Shown here in pieces: positions 25,392-33,984 of a DNA stretch of 64,000 bases; the stretch's first letter is position 1, and each line of letters begins with the position of its first letter. The DNA comes from Croceicoccus pelagius (GTDB taxonomy: Bacteria > Pseudomonadota > Alphaproteobacteria > Sphingomonadales > Sphingomonadaceae): assembly GCF_001661915.1 (NCBI RefSeq), contig NZ_LYWY01000033.1:1-64000 (forward strand), given 5' to 3'. The notes under the pieces are model-generated. The model was given only the letters and a program-made list of their open reading frames with translations. It searched no databases and was not told the DNA's origin. Position numbers and translations under genes: made by a program.

Positions 25392-26879
25392 CTATAGCGG
25401 CGCGAAGTTCGAAGCGCTGGCGGCGAGGAGCGTCTCTGCCTCCGCCAATGGCGGCGCGGCCAGTTCGGCGGGGCGGGGGCGCATCTTCGCTTCGGGCGGG
25501 AATGTCCCATAGCCTGCGAACAGGCAGTGCCAGCTCATCGGGGCGTAGTGCGGGGTCTGGTAGGTCTCGATATTGGCTGCCGCGATGTCCTTTTGCGTGA
25601 ACCAAGCTGTCATCATTGCCTTCAGGCTGTCCGACAGCGCCTGGTTCGCCGCATTCTCGCGCCAGTAGTCCGTATCGGTACGCTGGCTCATCCGGTAGTG
25701 CGCGACGATGTAGTCGCGGATCGCGTCGTATCGCGCAGCCGTTCGGGCATTGAATTCGTCGCGGTGGCCATCGCCCATGTCGCCTGCCTCATAGGCGCGG
25801 ACGAAATCGAGGGCTGTTGCGATAACGATGTGGAGCGCCGTTGCCTCCAGCGGTTCGATAAACCCTTGGGCAAGCCCTGCGACGAGGCAGTTGCGGGTCC
25901 AGCTTTTTTCGACCCGCCCGACTTTCATTCTGAGGACCCGCGCCTCGGCCCCCACGGCCTCGGCGCCCAGAGCCGTGCGTAGTTCCGCCTCGGCATCGTC
26001 GTCGCTGATGTGGCGCGAGGAATAGACGTAGCCGTTGCCCACCCGCGTCGTCAGCGGGATCGACCAGCGCCAGCCCGCCTTCATCGCGATGCTCTCGGTC
26101 TGGGGCGTGTAGCTGTCTCCGCGCCGTGTCGGCATGACGACGGCGCGGTCATTGAACAGGTTGTCGGCGAACGACACGAAAGGCTCGCGCAAGGCCTGCT
26201 GCGCGATGATCGAGCGGAAGCCCGAACAGTCGACGAACATATCGCCCTCGATCCGCGTGCCGTCCGAACAGGCGAGCGCGGCGACGTTTCCGTCAGCGCC
26301 GATCTCCACGTTCGCCACCTTCAGCGGCAGGTGCCTGACCCCGCGCACGGTTGCCCATTCGCGCAGGAATGCGCCCAGCTTGTAGGCATCGAAATGGTAG
26401 CCGTAGGTCGGCGCGAAGGGGAAGTTCGGCGCGGCTTGCGGTCCTTTGCCCTCATCCGCCAGCTTCGCTGCGAGGAACCATGCGTCGGGATGAGCCGGTG
26501 CCTCGAACCCGCGCCGCGCCAGCGCGCAGGCGTGGACGAAGCCGGGTTCGGTATGCAGGTCGACCGGGCTGGGGAAGGGATGGAAATAGCTGTCATAGCC
26601 CGCCCGCTCGCTCCACCCCGTAAAGCGGATGCCCAGTTTGAAGGTCGCGTCGCAGGCGGTCATCCACTCGGCCTCGGCAATGCCGAGATGTTCGAACAGT
26701 GCCTTCAGCTGCGGCGTGGACCCGTCGCCCACTCCGATGATACCGATCTCGGGGCTTTCGACCACGGTGACGCGATCCGCGCCCCATTCCCTGGCCAGCA
26801 GGCAGGCGGTGATCCACCCGGCACTGCCGCCGCCCAGCACCACCACGCGCGGCGGTATCGAGGCGGCGGACGCGTTCAC
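25392..26879 (-). CDS. flavin-dependent (tryptophan-type) halogenase family protein
   Basis: This 495-residue FAD-binding protein is of the PrnA/BrvH halogenase family. The nucleotide motif VVLGGGSAGWITACLLA is at about 12-28, the putative catalytic Lys lies in ATFKLGIRF (about 81), and the halogenase-specific WxWxIP is present as WRWSIP (about 270). True members chlorinate or brominate indoles and phenols using FADH2 from a partner reductase. Members embedded in TonB-receptor sugar loci have no settled substrate. It starts with GTG, overlapping the GH97 stop by 4 bases, and is the last gene of the operon. Confidence 0.87.
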   Translation of the reverse strand: MNASAASIPPRVVVLGGGSAGWITACLLAREWGADRVTVVESPEIGIIGVGDGSTPQLKALFEHLGIAEAEWMTACDATFKLGIRFTGWSERAGYDSYFHPFPSPVDLHTEPGFVHACALARRGFEAPAHPDAWFLAAKLADEGKGPQAAPNFPFAPTYGYHFDAYKLGAFLREWATVRGVRHLPLKVANVEIGADGNVAALACSDGTRIEGDMFVDCSGFRSIIAQQALREPFVSFADNLFNDRAVVMPTRRGDSYTPQTESIAMKAGWRWSIPLTTRVGNGYVYSSRHISDDDAEAELRTALGAEAVGAEARVLRMKVGRVEKSWTRNCLVAGLAQGFIEPLEATALHIVIATALDFVRAYEAGDMGDGHRDEFNARTAARYDAIRDYIVAHYRMSQRTDTDYWRENAANQALSDSLKAMMTAWFTQKDIAAANIETYQTPHYAPMSWHCLFAGYGTFPPEAKMRPRPAELAAPPLAEAETLLAASASNFAPL

Positions 26880-28918
26880 TTGCGAGGTTGCAGCCTGATC
26901 GCCAGCCCGCCACCGGGGGCGAGGCGGACCCTCAGCGTGTCGCCCTTGCGAACCTTGCGGGCATCGTAGGCGATTTCGTGCCGGGCATCGGTAAGGTAGG
27001 TCGCGTTTTCGCCGTCCTTCCAGATCGTCGCATCATAAGTGCGGCCTTCGTCGAGGTGGTCGAAGGCGACCGTCACTTCGCGCTCGGTCGCGTCGTTGAT
27101 GCCGCCGACGTACCAGTCGTCGCTGTTGCGGTCCTTGCGCGCAAAGATCGCATAGTCGCCCACTTCGCCCGCGATCAGGTGGCTTTCGGCCCAGTCGGCG
27201 GGGACGGCCTTGATGAACTCCAGTTCCTTCGGATGTTCGGCAAGGCTTTCCACGAAGTCCGCCGCCATCTGGATCGGCGAATAGATCGCGAGATAGAGGC
27301 CGAGCTGTTTCGCCAGTGTAGAGGCGAGCGGAACGTCGTTGTCGCCCTTGAGGCTCAGGATGCCCGGCGTGTAGTCCATCGGCCCCGACAGCATGCGGGT
27401 ATAGACCAGCGTCGGTTCGTGGTCCGGCCCGTTGTTGAACGCGCCCCACGCATTGTATTCCTGACCGCGCGCGCCTTCGCGGGCGACCCAGTTGGGGTAG
27501 GTGCGGCGAAGTCCGGTGTCCTTGACCGGTTCGTGCGGGTTCACCGCGATCTTGTGCTTCGCCGCTTCCTCGACGACTTTCAGGTGGTGCTGCACCTGTC
27601 GCTGGCCGTCATGCCATTCCATGACCTGCCCTTCGCACGGATCGGCGATGTCGGCATTGCAGGCGATGATGCTGCCGGCATCGGCGACATAGCCGGTCTT
27701 CACCACGTCGATGTCCAGTCTGCCGTAAAGCGCCATCGCGTCGGCCAGCTGCGCTTCGTAGTTTGCGATGTTGCCGCCGGTTTCGTGGTGACCGATCAGG
27801 TGCACGCCCTTCTTCTTCGCATAGGCGGAAAGCGCCTCGATATCGAAGTCAGGGTATGCCTTGGTGAAGCTGAAGTCACGGCCATTGCCGAACCATGTCC
27901 CGTCCCAGCCATAGTCCCACCCTTCGACCAGCACGCCGCGAAAACCGTGCTTGGCCGCAAAGTCGATGTACTGCTTCGTCCGCTCGGTCGTGGCGCCGTG
28001 CTTGTCGCCTTGCGCCCAGCTCCACCGGTTGGAGATCATGCCCCACCAGATGCCGATGTACTTGGCCGGGTCGAACCAGCTGACATCGCCCAGCCTGTTC
28101 GGCTCGTTGAGATTGAGTTCGAGGTCGCTCTCTACAAGACCGGCCGCATCGTCGGAAATGCGGATTGTGCGCCACGGCGTTTCGAACGCGCCCTGCCGCA
28201 CGACTTTCGCCCCGCGCGAAGACGGCGCCAGATTGGCGCGGAAACGCTGGCCCCGAAGGCGCTGAAGCCACATGCCCGAATAATCGACCAGCGCGGCTTC
28301 GTGGAAAGATAGGTGCGTGCCGTCTGCAAGCCGCACGGTCATGGGCGTATGCGCCATCGAGACCGCGTCGATGGGCGTTTCGGAATAGAGATATTCGTAG
28401 CGGTTCCAGTCGCCTGCCGGGATCCACCATGCCTTGCCTTCGGGTGCGATGACGAATTCGGTCAGTTCCTCGGCAATGCGCGTTTCGGGATGATCCTTGC
28501 GGCCGGCAAATTCGTAGCGGAAGCCGACGCCGTCATCGAAGACGCGCATCCGCACGGTAAAGCCGCGCGGGGTCTTCGACTTTTCGGCAAAGGTTACGGC
28601 CAGTTCGTTGTGGCGGTCGGCGACGAACTGGCGTTCGCCCCAGGGCTGTTCCCAGCGCGTGTCGACGCTGTCTCTCGCCTCTGCCACGATGCCCATGTTG
28701 CGGCGGAGCGGGTCCTCGTCCGTGAAGTTGAAGCCCAGTGCCGATGCCGCGATCAGGGTCTCGCCGTCGCGGGACACCTCGTAGAAGGGCTTGCCCTCGT
28801 TGTCGGTGTCGAGCGTGACCGTGATGCGCCCGTCCGGCGACTGCACGGTCCCGGCAAGGGCGGTGGTCGAAAAGGCGATTGCGGCAAGGGAGGCCGACAG
28901 CAGGCGAGTGAGAGTCAT
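26876..28918 (-). CDS. GH97 alpha-glucosidase (SusB-like)
   Basis: This 680-residue exported glycoside hydrolase is of family 97, the SusB type that releases glucose from maltodextrins by inversion. A signal peptide ends near TALA. The N-terminal beta-sandwich starts at VQSPDGRITVTLDTD. The barrel includes VEGWDYGWDGTWFGNGRDFS and the catalytic-Glu region NPHEPVKDTGLRRTYPNWVA followed by REGARGQEYNAW. A C-terminal sandwich follows DDWYVGGINDATEREV. The ATG at 28918 overlaps the upstream GH13 stop; a much longer open frame upstream is only a shadow of that gene. Confidence 0.93.
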   Translation of the reverse strand: MTLTRLLSASLAAIAFSTTALAGTVQSPDGRITVTLDTDNEGKPFYEVSRDGETLIAASALGFNFTDEDPLRRNMGIVAEARDSVDTRWEQPWGERQFVADRHNELAVTFAEKSKTPRGFTVRMRVFDDGVGFRYEFAGRKDHPETRIAEELTEFVIAPEGKAWWIPAGDWNRYEYLYSETPIDAVSMAHTPMTVRLADGTHLSFHEAALVDYSGMWLQRLRGQRFRANLAPSSRGAKVVRQGAFETPWRTIRISDDAAGLVESDLELNLNEPNRLGDVSWFDPAKYIGIWWGMISNRWSWAQGDKHGATTERTKQYIDFAAKHGFRGVLVEGWDYGWDGTWFGNGRDFSFTKAYPDFDIEALSAYAKKKGVHLIGHHETGGNIANYEAQLADAMALYGRLDIDVVKTGYVADAGSIIACNADIADPCEGQVMEWHDGQRQVQHHLKVVEEAAKHKIAVNPHEPVKDTGLRRTYPNWVAREGARGQEYNAWGAFNNGPDHEPTLVYTRMLSGPMDYTPGILSLKGDNDVPLASTLAKQLGLYLAIYSPIQMAADFVESLAEHPKELEFIKAVPADWAESHLIAGEVGDYAIFARKDRNSDDWYVGGINDATEREVTVAFDHLDEGRTYDATIWKDGENATYLTDARHEIAYDARKVRKGDTLRVRLAPGGGLAIRLQPRK

Positions 28919-30492
28919 AGGCTTACGATCAGGGCTCCGTATGCGGGAAGTTCGCGCGGCGTCGCATCGTTCAGCGCGAGCAGGATTTCGCCGTTCGCCA
29001 CGCCCGAAAGCGCGACGGGATCGGCAGACAAGTTGAAAAAGCAGTCGACGGTTTCGTCCCCGTACCGGCGGCGGAAGGACAGCAACGCGCCTTCGTGCCG
29101 GCAATGGACGACCGCGCCGTGGTGCAGGGCGGGATGGGCATTGCGAAGTGCCAGCATCGCCTGCGTGTGGCTGAGCAGCGAGTCGCGGGTCGCCTCCTGC
29201 GCGGCGATGGATTTCGCCAGGTTCTGCGCGCCATAGGGCAGCCACGGATCGCCGGTGGTGAAGCCGCCTTCGGGCGTCCACGGCATCGGCGTGCGGGCAC
29301 CGTCGCGCGACAGGGTGAGCGGCCAGTTGGCGATCGCCTCCGGGTCCTGCAACTGGTCGAAAGGGATGTCGACCTGTTCCAGGCCCAGTTCCTCGCCGTT
29401 GTAGATGATGATGTTGCCCCGCACCGTGGCGAGAAGCGCCATCTTCATCAGGCCGAAGCGTGTCCGGTCCTCTGGCGGGCACCAGCGCGAGATCGCGCGC
29501 GGCGCGTCGTGGTTCTCGAAGGCCCAGCTCGGCCAGTTCGTGCCCGGCTCGTCCGGCCACTCGGTCAGCGCCTTGCAGACGAGGGCGGGCGTCAGCTTCT
29601 CGGCATAGAGGAAGTTGAAGCCGTAGGTGGAGTTGAGATGCTTGTCGTCGGACGTGAAGGCGCGCATCTCCTCCTCGACATCGTCGCCGCCCACTTCGGC
29701 GACGGTGAAGATGGCATCGTACTGGTCGGTCAGTTCGCGGATCCGCCGGACGTAGGCCGGGATGTCGGCGTGCGACTGGTTGTTGATGCGAAGCTGGTAG
29801 TCGAAAGGACGCGTCCGTTCCACGCGCCGGTCGTAGGCGGGCGGATTGTCCGTCATCTCCGGATTGTGCATCGCGAAGTTCAGCGCGTCCATACGGAACC
29901 CGTCGACGCCCCGGTCCAGCCAGAAACGCAGGTTGGCCAGCATCGCGTCCTGCACTTCGCGGCAATGCCCGTTCAACTGGGGCTGGCTGGAAAGGAAGTT
30001 GTGCAGGTAATACTGCCTGCGTCGCGCATCCCACGTCCACGCCGGTCCGCCGAACACCGACTGCCAGTTCGACGGGGGGGATCCTTCGTCCTTGGGATCG
30101 GCCCAGACGTACCAGTCGGCCTTTGGATTGTCCCTGCTGGACCGGCTTTCGACGAACCAGGCGTGTTCGTCCGACGTATGCGACATGACCTGGTCGATCA
30201 GGACCTTCAGTCCCAGTTCGTGGGCGCGCTTAACCAACGCGTCGAAATCGTCCAGATTCCCGAAGATCGGATCGACGGCGCGGAAATCGGCGACGTCGTA
30301 GCCGAAGTCCTTCATCGGCGAGAGGAAGAAGGGCGAGACCCAGATCGCATCGACGCCCAGCCGCGCGACATAGTCGAGCTTTGCCGTGATGCCCGGCAGG
30401 TCGCCGATGCCGTCGCCGTTCGAATCCATGAAGCTGCGCGGATAGATCTGGTAGATCGTCGCGCCGCGCCACCAGGGGAGGGTATCGGTCAT
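28915..30492 (-). CDS. GH13 alpha-glucosidase (subfamily 23-like)
   Basis: This 525-residue alpha-glucosidase has no signal peptide, so it is probably cytoplasmic and hydrolyses imported maltose or short maltodextrins. The GH13 regions are complete: region I DQVMSHTSDEH (about 101), region II GFRMDALNF with the nucleophile Asp, region III EVGGDD with the acid/base Glu, and region IV FENHDAPR. The start TLPWWRGATIYQIYPRSFMD is typical. It overlaps both neighbours by 4 bases. Confidence 0.94.
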   Translation of the reverse strand: MTDTLPWWRGATIYQIYPRSFMDSNGDGIGDLPGITAKLDYVARLGVDAIWVSPFFLSPMKDFGYDVADFRAVDPIFGNLDDFDALVKRAHELGLKVLIDQVMSHTSDEHAWFVESRSSRDNPKADWYVWADPKDEGSPPSNWQSVFGGPAWTWDARRRQYYLHNFLSSQPQLNGHCREVQDAMLANLRFWLDRGVDGFRMDALNFAMHNPEMTDNPPAYDRRVERTRPFDYQLRINNQSHADIPAYVRRIRELTDQYDAIFTVAEVGGDDVEEEMRAFTSDDKHLNSTYGFNFLYAEKLTPALVCKALTEWPDEPGTNWPSWAFENHDAPRAISRWCPPEDRTRFGLMKMALLATVRGNIIIYNGEELGLEQVDIPFDQLQDPEAIANWPLTLSRDGARTPMPWTPEGGFTTGDPWLPYGAQNLAKSIAAQEATRDSLLSHTQAMLALRNAHPALHHGAVVHCRHEGALLSFRRRYGDETVDCFFNLSADPVALSGVANGEILLALNDATPRELPAYGALIVSL

Positions 30493-32330
30493 TGGTCAGT
30501 CTCTTCGATGCGGCACACCGCCCAACCGAATGGCGCAAGGGACACCCGTACGCTGCCCGGCGCCGTGACGCCGGCAGGGCAGGTTCCCGACAGCGCGGAG
30601 ATCGTGCGGGCAGCGGTCCCGACGACGACGTTGCGGGTGATCGGTTTGGCGGTGGTGTTGAATGCGAGAAGGTATTCGCGGCCCGTTTCGGGGTCGAAGC
30701 GGGAGGCGGCGAAAAGCCCCGGTTCCTGTTCATACCCGCGCACGACCTGCCTGCCCCGCGACAGGGCGGGATGGGCGCGGCGCAGAGCCGATAACTCGGC
30801 GATCAGCGTGTAGATCGGGTGGCCAGTGTCAAAATTGGCAGTCGCGGTCGTGGCGTCGGTGCCGATGAGGACATTGTCGTTGTAGACCGCGGTACGGCTG
30901 GGGAACATGTCCTCGCGGGCGAGCTGGTCGTTGCCGTCGCCAACGAAGCCCTGTTCGTCGCCGTAATAGATCACCGGCGATCCGCGCAGGGTCATCATCA
31001 TGGCATGGCCCAGCATGACGCGGGCGAGCAGTTCGTCTTGCGAGATTTCGGGCATGTCTTCGCGGATCAGGGTCGAGAACCGGCCCATGTCGTGATTGCC
31101 AAGGAAGGTTGGCAGGTTCATCGCCGCTTCCTCGCCCCCTTCATACAGGACGTCGCCGTCGAACATGTGGGCAAGGACCACCGTGCCCTTATCGCGGCCC
31201 AGCAGTTCGCGCATCGCGGCCTGGAATGCGAAGTCCAGCACGGCGGGCAGATTATCGCGGCGCGTGTATTGCGCGATGTAGCCGCTGTCGGGCACATCCT
31301 TGTAGACTTCGCCGAACATGTGGAAATTCGGAATGCCGCGCGCAGCGGCACGGGCCTTCAGCGCGGGGACGAATTCCTGCCAGAAGCCGGGATCGACGTG
31401 GCGCGCGGTATCGATGCGGAAGCCGTCGACGCCGAAATCCTCCACCCATGATGCGTAGATCTCGATCATCCCTTCGCGCACGCGGGGATGTTCGGTGAAC
31501 AGGTCGTCGAGGCCCGAAAAGTCGCCGAAGCGGCTGTCCTCGCCCGTGAAGGTCGAATTGCCGCGATTGTGATAGTAGATCGGATCGTTCAGCCAGGCCG
31601 GGACCTTCACGTCCTCTTCGCCCGCCGGGACGATCGGCGTATAGGCAAAAGCAGGATCGATCAGCCTGGCAAAGTTCTCCGCGCTGCTGTCCTGATCGCC
31701 TTCAAAGCCGGGATTGATCGGCGCGCCGTTAGTGCCTCCCCTAGTGGAGTAGGGGTAGTCGGCGCGGCTGCGATAAGGGAAGCCATGCGCCTGGTCCTCG
31801 CGGAACATGATAACGTCGGCGGTGTGGTTGGTGATGATGTCCATGTAGACCTTCATCCCGCGCGCGTGCGCCGCATCGACGAAGTCGCGGAATTCCGCGC
31901 GCGTGCCGAAGTGCCCGTCGGGGCGGGTGAAGTCGGTGACCCAGTATCCGTGATAGCCCGCGCTTTCGTCACCCTTCGGCCCCTGCACCGGTTTGTTCTG
32001 GAAGATCGGCGCGAACCAGATCGCGGTGACGCCCATGCCCTGCAGGTAGTCGAGCCGCTGCGTCAGCCCCCTGAGGTCGCCGCCATGGAAGAAGCCCTTG
32101 GCCGTCGGGTCATAGCCCGTTGCCAGCCGGTCGCCGGTAAAATCGCCAAGGTCGTTCGAGGCATCGCCGTTCTCGAACCTGTCGGGCAGGACGAAATAGA
32201 CCACTTCCTCGGAAGGCGCGCGCAGGCGGAATGTGCCGTCGACCGGCGGTTCGGCAGGGGCCTGCGTCGTGGCGCACCCTGCAAGAGCAAGCGCAGCGAG
32301 AGAGCCGAGAAGGGCGTGGCGGATCGTCAT
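30489..32330 (-). CDS. GH13 alpha-amylase-family lipoprotein
   Basis: This 613-residue lipoprotein has signal and lipobox LAGC (Cys about residue 19), so it is anchored in a membrane, facing the periplasm or cell surface. The catalytic barrel has YMDIITNHTADV, GFRIDTARHVD (nucleophile Asp), MFGEVY (acid/base Glu) and FLGNHDMGR. It probably cuts maltodextrins or cyclodextrins to shorter sugars, in the manner of neopullulanase-like enzymes. It overlaps the halogenase upstream and the GH13_23 gene downstream by 4 bases. Confidence 0.92.
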   Translation of the reverse strand: MTIRHALLGSLAALALAGCATTQAPAEPPVDGTFRLRAPSEEVVYFVLPDRFENGDASNDLGDFTGDRLATGYDPTAKGFFHGGDLRGLTQRLDYLQGMGVTAIWFAPIFQNKPVQGPKGDESAGYHGYWVTDFTRPDGHFGTRAEFRDFVDAAHARGMKVYMDIITNHTADVIMFREDQAHGFPYRSRADYPYSTRGGTNGAPINPGFEGDQDSSAENFARLIDPAFAYTPIVPAGEEDVKVPAWLNDPIYYHNRGNSTFTGEDSRFGDFSGLDDLFTEHPRVREGMIEIYASWVEDFGVDGFRIDTARHVDPGFWQEFVPALKARAAARGIPNFHMFGEVYKDVPDSGYIAQYTRRDNLPAVLDFAFQAAMRELLGRDKGTVVLAHMFDGDVLYEGGEEAAMNLPTFLGNHDMGRFSTLIREDMPEISQDELLARVMLGHAMMMTLRGSPVIYYGDEQGFVGDGNDQLAREDMFPSRTAVYNDNVLIGTDATTATANFDTGHPIYTLIAELSALRRAHPALSRGRQVVRGYEQEPGLFAASRFDPETGREYLLAFNTTAKPITRNVVVGTAARTISALSGTCPAGVTAPGSVRVSLAPFGWAVCRIEETDQ

Positions 32331-33829
32331 GCGGATACCTTCGCCTGCGAGATCATCTGCTCCAGGAAATCGATGTGGCGCGGCATGGCGCGCACTTCCT
32401 CGACCAGCGCGGCCTCGGTTCCATCCAGCAGGGTGCGAAGGTCATCCTCGGGCATGGCATCGGCGATGGGGTTGTAGCCCTCCGCCTCCACGCCCTGTCC
32501 GGCAAAGACCTGGAACCAGGCGACTTCGGTGAACAGTTCCTCGTGCTCGCGGTGGATGAAGCCCGCTTCGCGCCACAGGGCGATCTTGTCGGTCAGCGTT
32601 GCGGGCAGTTCCATGCTCCGCACCGCGTCCCAGAAGGGCTGACCAACCCGTTCGTTCGCGGTGTAGTGGAGCACCAGAAAATCGCGGATGCGCATCCACT
32701 CGAAATCGGCCTGCGCGTTGAAATGGTCGATCACCGCCTTGCTCGGCTTGCCCGCAGGCAGGACGGCGAGAAAGCGGCTGATCGCGCTCTGAATCAGGTG
32801 AATGCTGGTCGATTCCAGCGGCTCCATGAAGCCCGCGGCAAGCCCGATGGCAAGGCAGTTGCGGTTCCAGTGCAGGCGGCGCTTGCCGGTGCGGAAGCGG
32901 ATCGGGCGCGGATCGCCCAGCGCCTCGCCGTCGAGATTGGCGAGGAGGATCGATGCCGCCTCGTCCTCGTCCATGTGAGTCGAGGAGAAAACGATGCCGT
33001 TGCCGATGCGGTGTTGCAGCGGAATGCGCCACTGCCAGCCCGCCTTGCGCGCTATGGAACGGGTGTAGGGCGTGAAGTCCCCGCCGCCCGCGCAAGGGAC
33101 GGCCATCGCGCGGTCGCAGGGCAGGTAATTCGTCCAGTCGTCGAAACCGGTTTCAAGCGCGCCTTCGATCAGAAGCCCGCGAAAGCCGGTGCAGTCGATG
33201 AAGAAATCAGCCGCCAGTAGGCGCCCGTCATCCAGCGTGACCGAGGCGATTTCGCCGCTCTCGCCATCACGCTCGACGCTGGCGATCAGCCCATCGTGCC
33301 GCGTGACGCCGCGCGCTTCGGCATAGCGGCGAAGGTATGCGGCGTAGAGCCCTGCATCGAAATGATAGGCATAAGGCATCTCGGGCGAACCCGGTGCGCG
33401 CCGTCCGCGCTGCATCCGCATGGTGCGCGCGGCCAGTTCGTTCAGCGAATAGCGCTGCAGCGGCTTGGCCAGCCCCAGTTTCTTCGCGCGCAGCCAGTAA
33501 TGCTGGAAGGGCAACAGCCCCGCGCCGCGCCCGATGGCGCCAAAGGCGTGCATGTAGGCCTCGCCCTCGCGCTGCCAGCCGTCAAACTCGATGCCGAGCT
33601 TGAAGCTTCCTTTCGTCTCGCGAAGGAATTCAGCCTCGTCGATGCCGAGCGCGCTGTTGAAAAGGTGGATCTGGGGGATCGTCGCTTCGCCGACGCCCAC
33701 CGTGCCGATCGCCTCGCTTTCGACCAGCACGATGTCGTGCCCGGTCGCGAACCGCGAGAGCGCGGCTGCAGCCATCCATCCGGCAGTCCCGCCGCCGGCG
33801 ATGAGGATAGAGGGTCTGGTCTGCTCCAT
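32327..33829 (-). CDS. flavin-dependent (tryptophan-type) halogenase family protein
   Basis: This 500-residue homologue is the second halogenase-family protein of the locus. It has the FAD motif ILIAGGGTAGWMAAAALS (about 8-25), a candidate catalytic Lys in GSFKLGIEFDGW (about 76), and the WxWxIP motif as WQWRIP (about 268). It differs considerably from the protein at 25392-26879, so this is not a recent duplication. It is the first gene after the TonB receptor, behind a strong hairpin, and overlaps the amylase start. Whether it halogenates anything is unknown. Confidence 0.88.
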   Translation of the reverse strand: MEQTRPSILIAGGGTAGWMAAAALSRFATGHDIVLVESEAIGTVGVGEATIPQIHLFNSALGIDEAEFLRETKGSFKLGIEFDGWQREGEAYMHAFGAIGRGAGLLPFQHYWLRAKKLGLAKPLQRYSLNELAARTMRMQRGRRAPGSPEMPYAYHFDAGLYAAYLRRYAEARGVTRHDGLIASVERDGESGEIASVTLDDGRLLAADFFIDCTGFRGLLIEGALETGFDDWTNYLPCDRAMAVPCAGGGDFTPYTRSIARKAGWQWRIPLQHRIGNGIVFSSTHMDEDEAASILLANLDGEALGDPRPIRFRTGKRRLHWNRNCLAIGLAAGFMEPLESTSIHLIQSAISRFLAVLPAGKPSKAVIDHFNAQADFEWMRIRDFLVLHYTANERVGQPFWDAVRSMELPATLTDKIALWREAGFIHREHEELFTEVAWFQVFAGQGVEAEGYNPIADAMPEDDLRTLLDGTEAALVEEVRAMPRHIDFLEQMISQAKVSA

Positions 33830-33912
33830 GTCACTTCGCCCCTGTGTTCTTGCGCCCGTATCTCGACGCTTCGTGCCAGAGCGGTATCCCGGGGTTCTTC
33901 GCGAAGGAAGAT

Positions 33913-33951
33913 CCCCGGCCGGGCGAGGTGAGGGAGAGAGCCCGGCCGGGG
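33913..33951 (-). terminator. strong intercistronic hairpin after the TonB receptor
   Basis: A perfect 12-bp GC-only inverted repeat, CCCCGGCCGGGC (33913-33924) and GCCCGGCCGGGG (33940-33951), encloses a 15-base loop between the receptor stop and the halogenase start. It lacks a good U run. It probably works as a partial terminator or 3' stabiliser that lets the receptor be made in excess over the downstream enzymes. Confidence 0.6.
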
Positions 33952-33984
33952 GTGGGGGAGACGTCTACCGATCAGATCTGGCGA

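Noticed and set aside
25177-25605. Possible gene remnant between tetR and the halogenase
   Set aside because: Translated frames are Arg-rich and mostly antisense to the halogenase end; nothing resembles a protein family.
29095-30813. 572-codon plus-strand open frame opposite the GH13 genes
   Set aside because: Spans two genes on the other strand and has no start signal; a GC-driven shadow.
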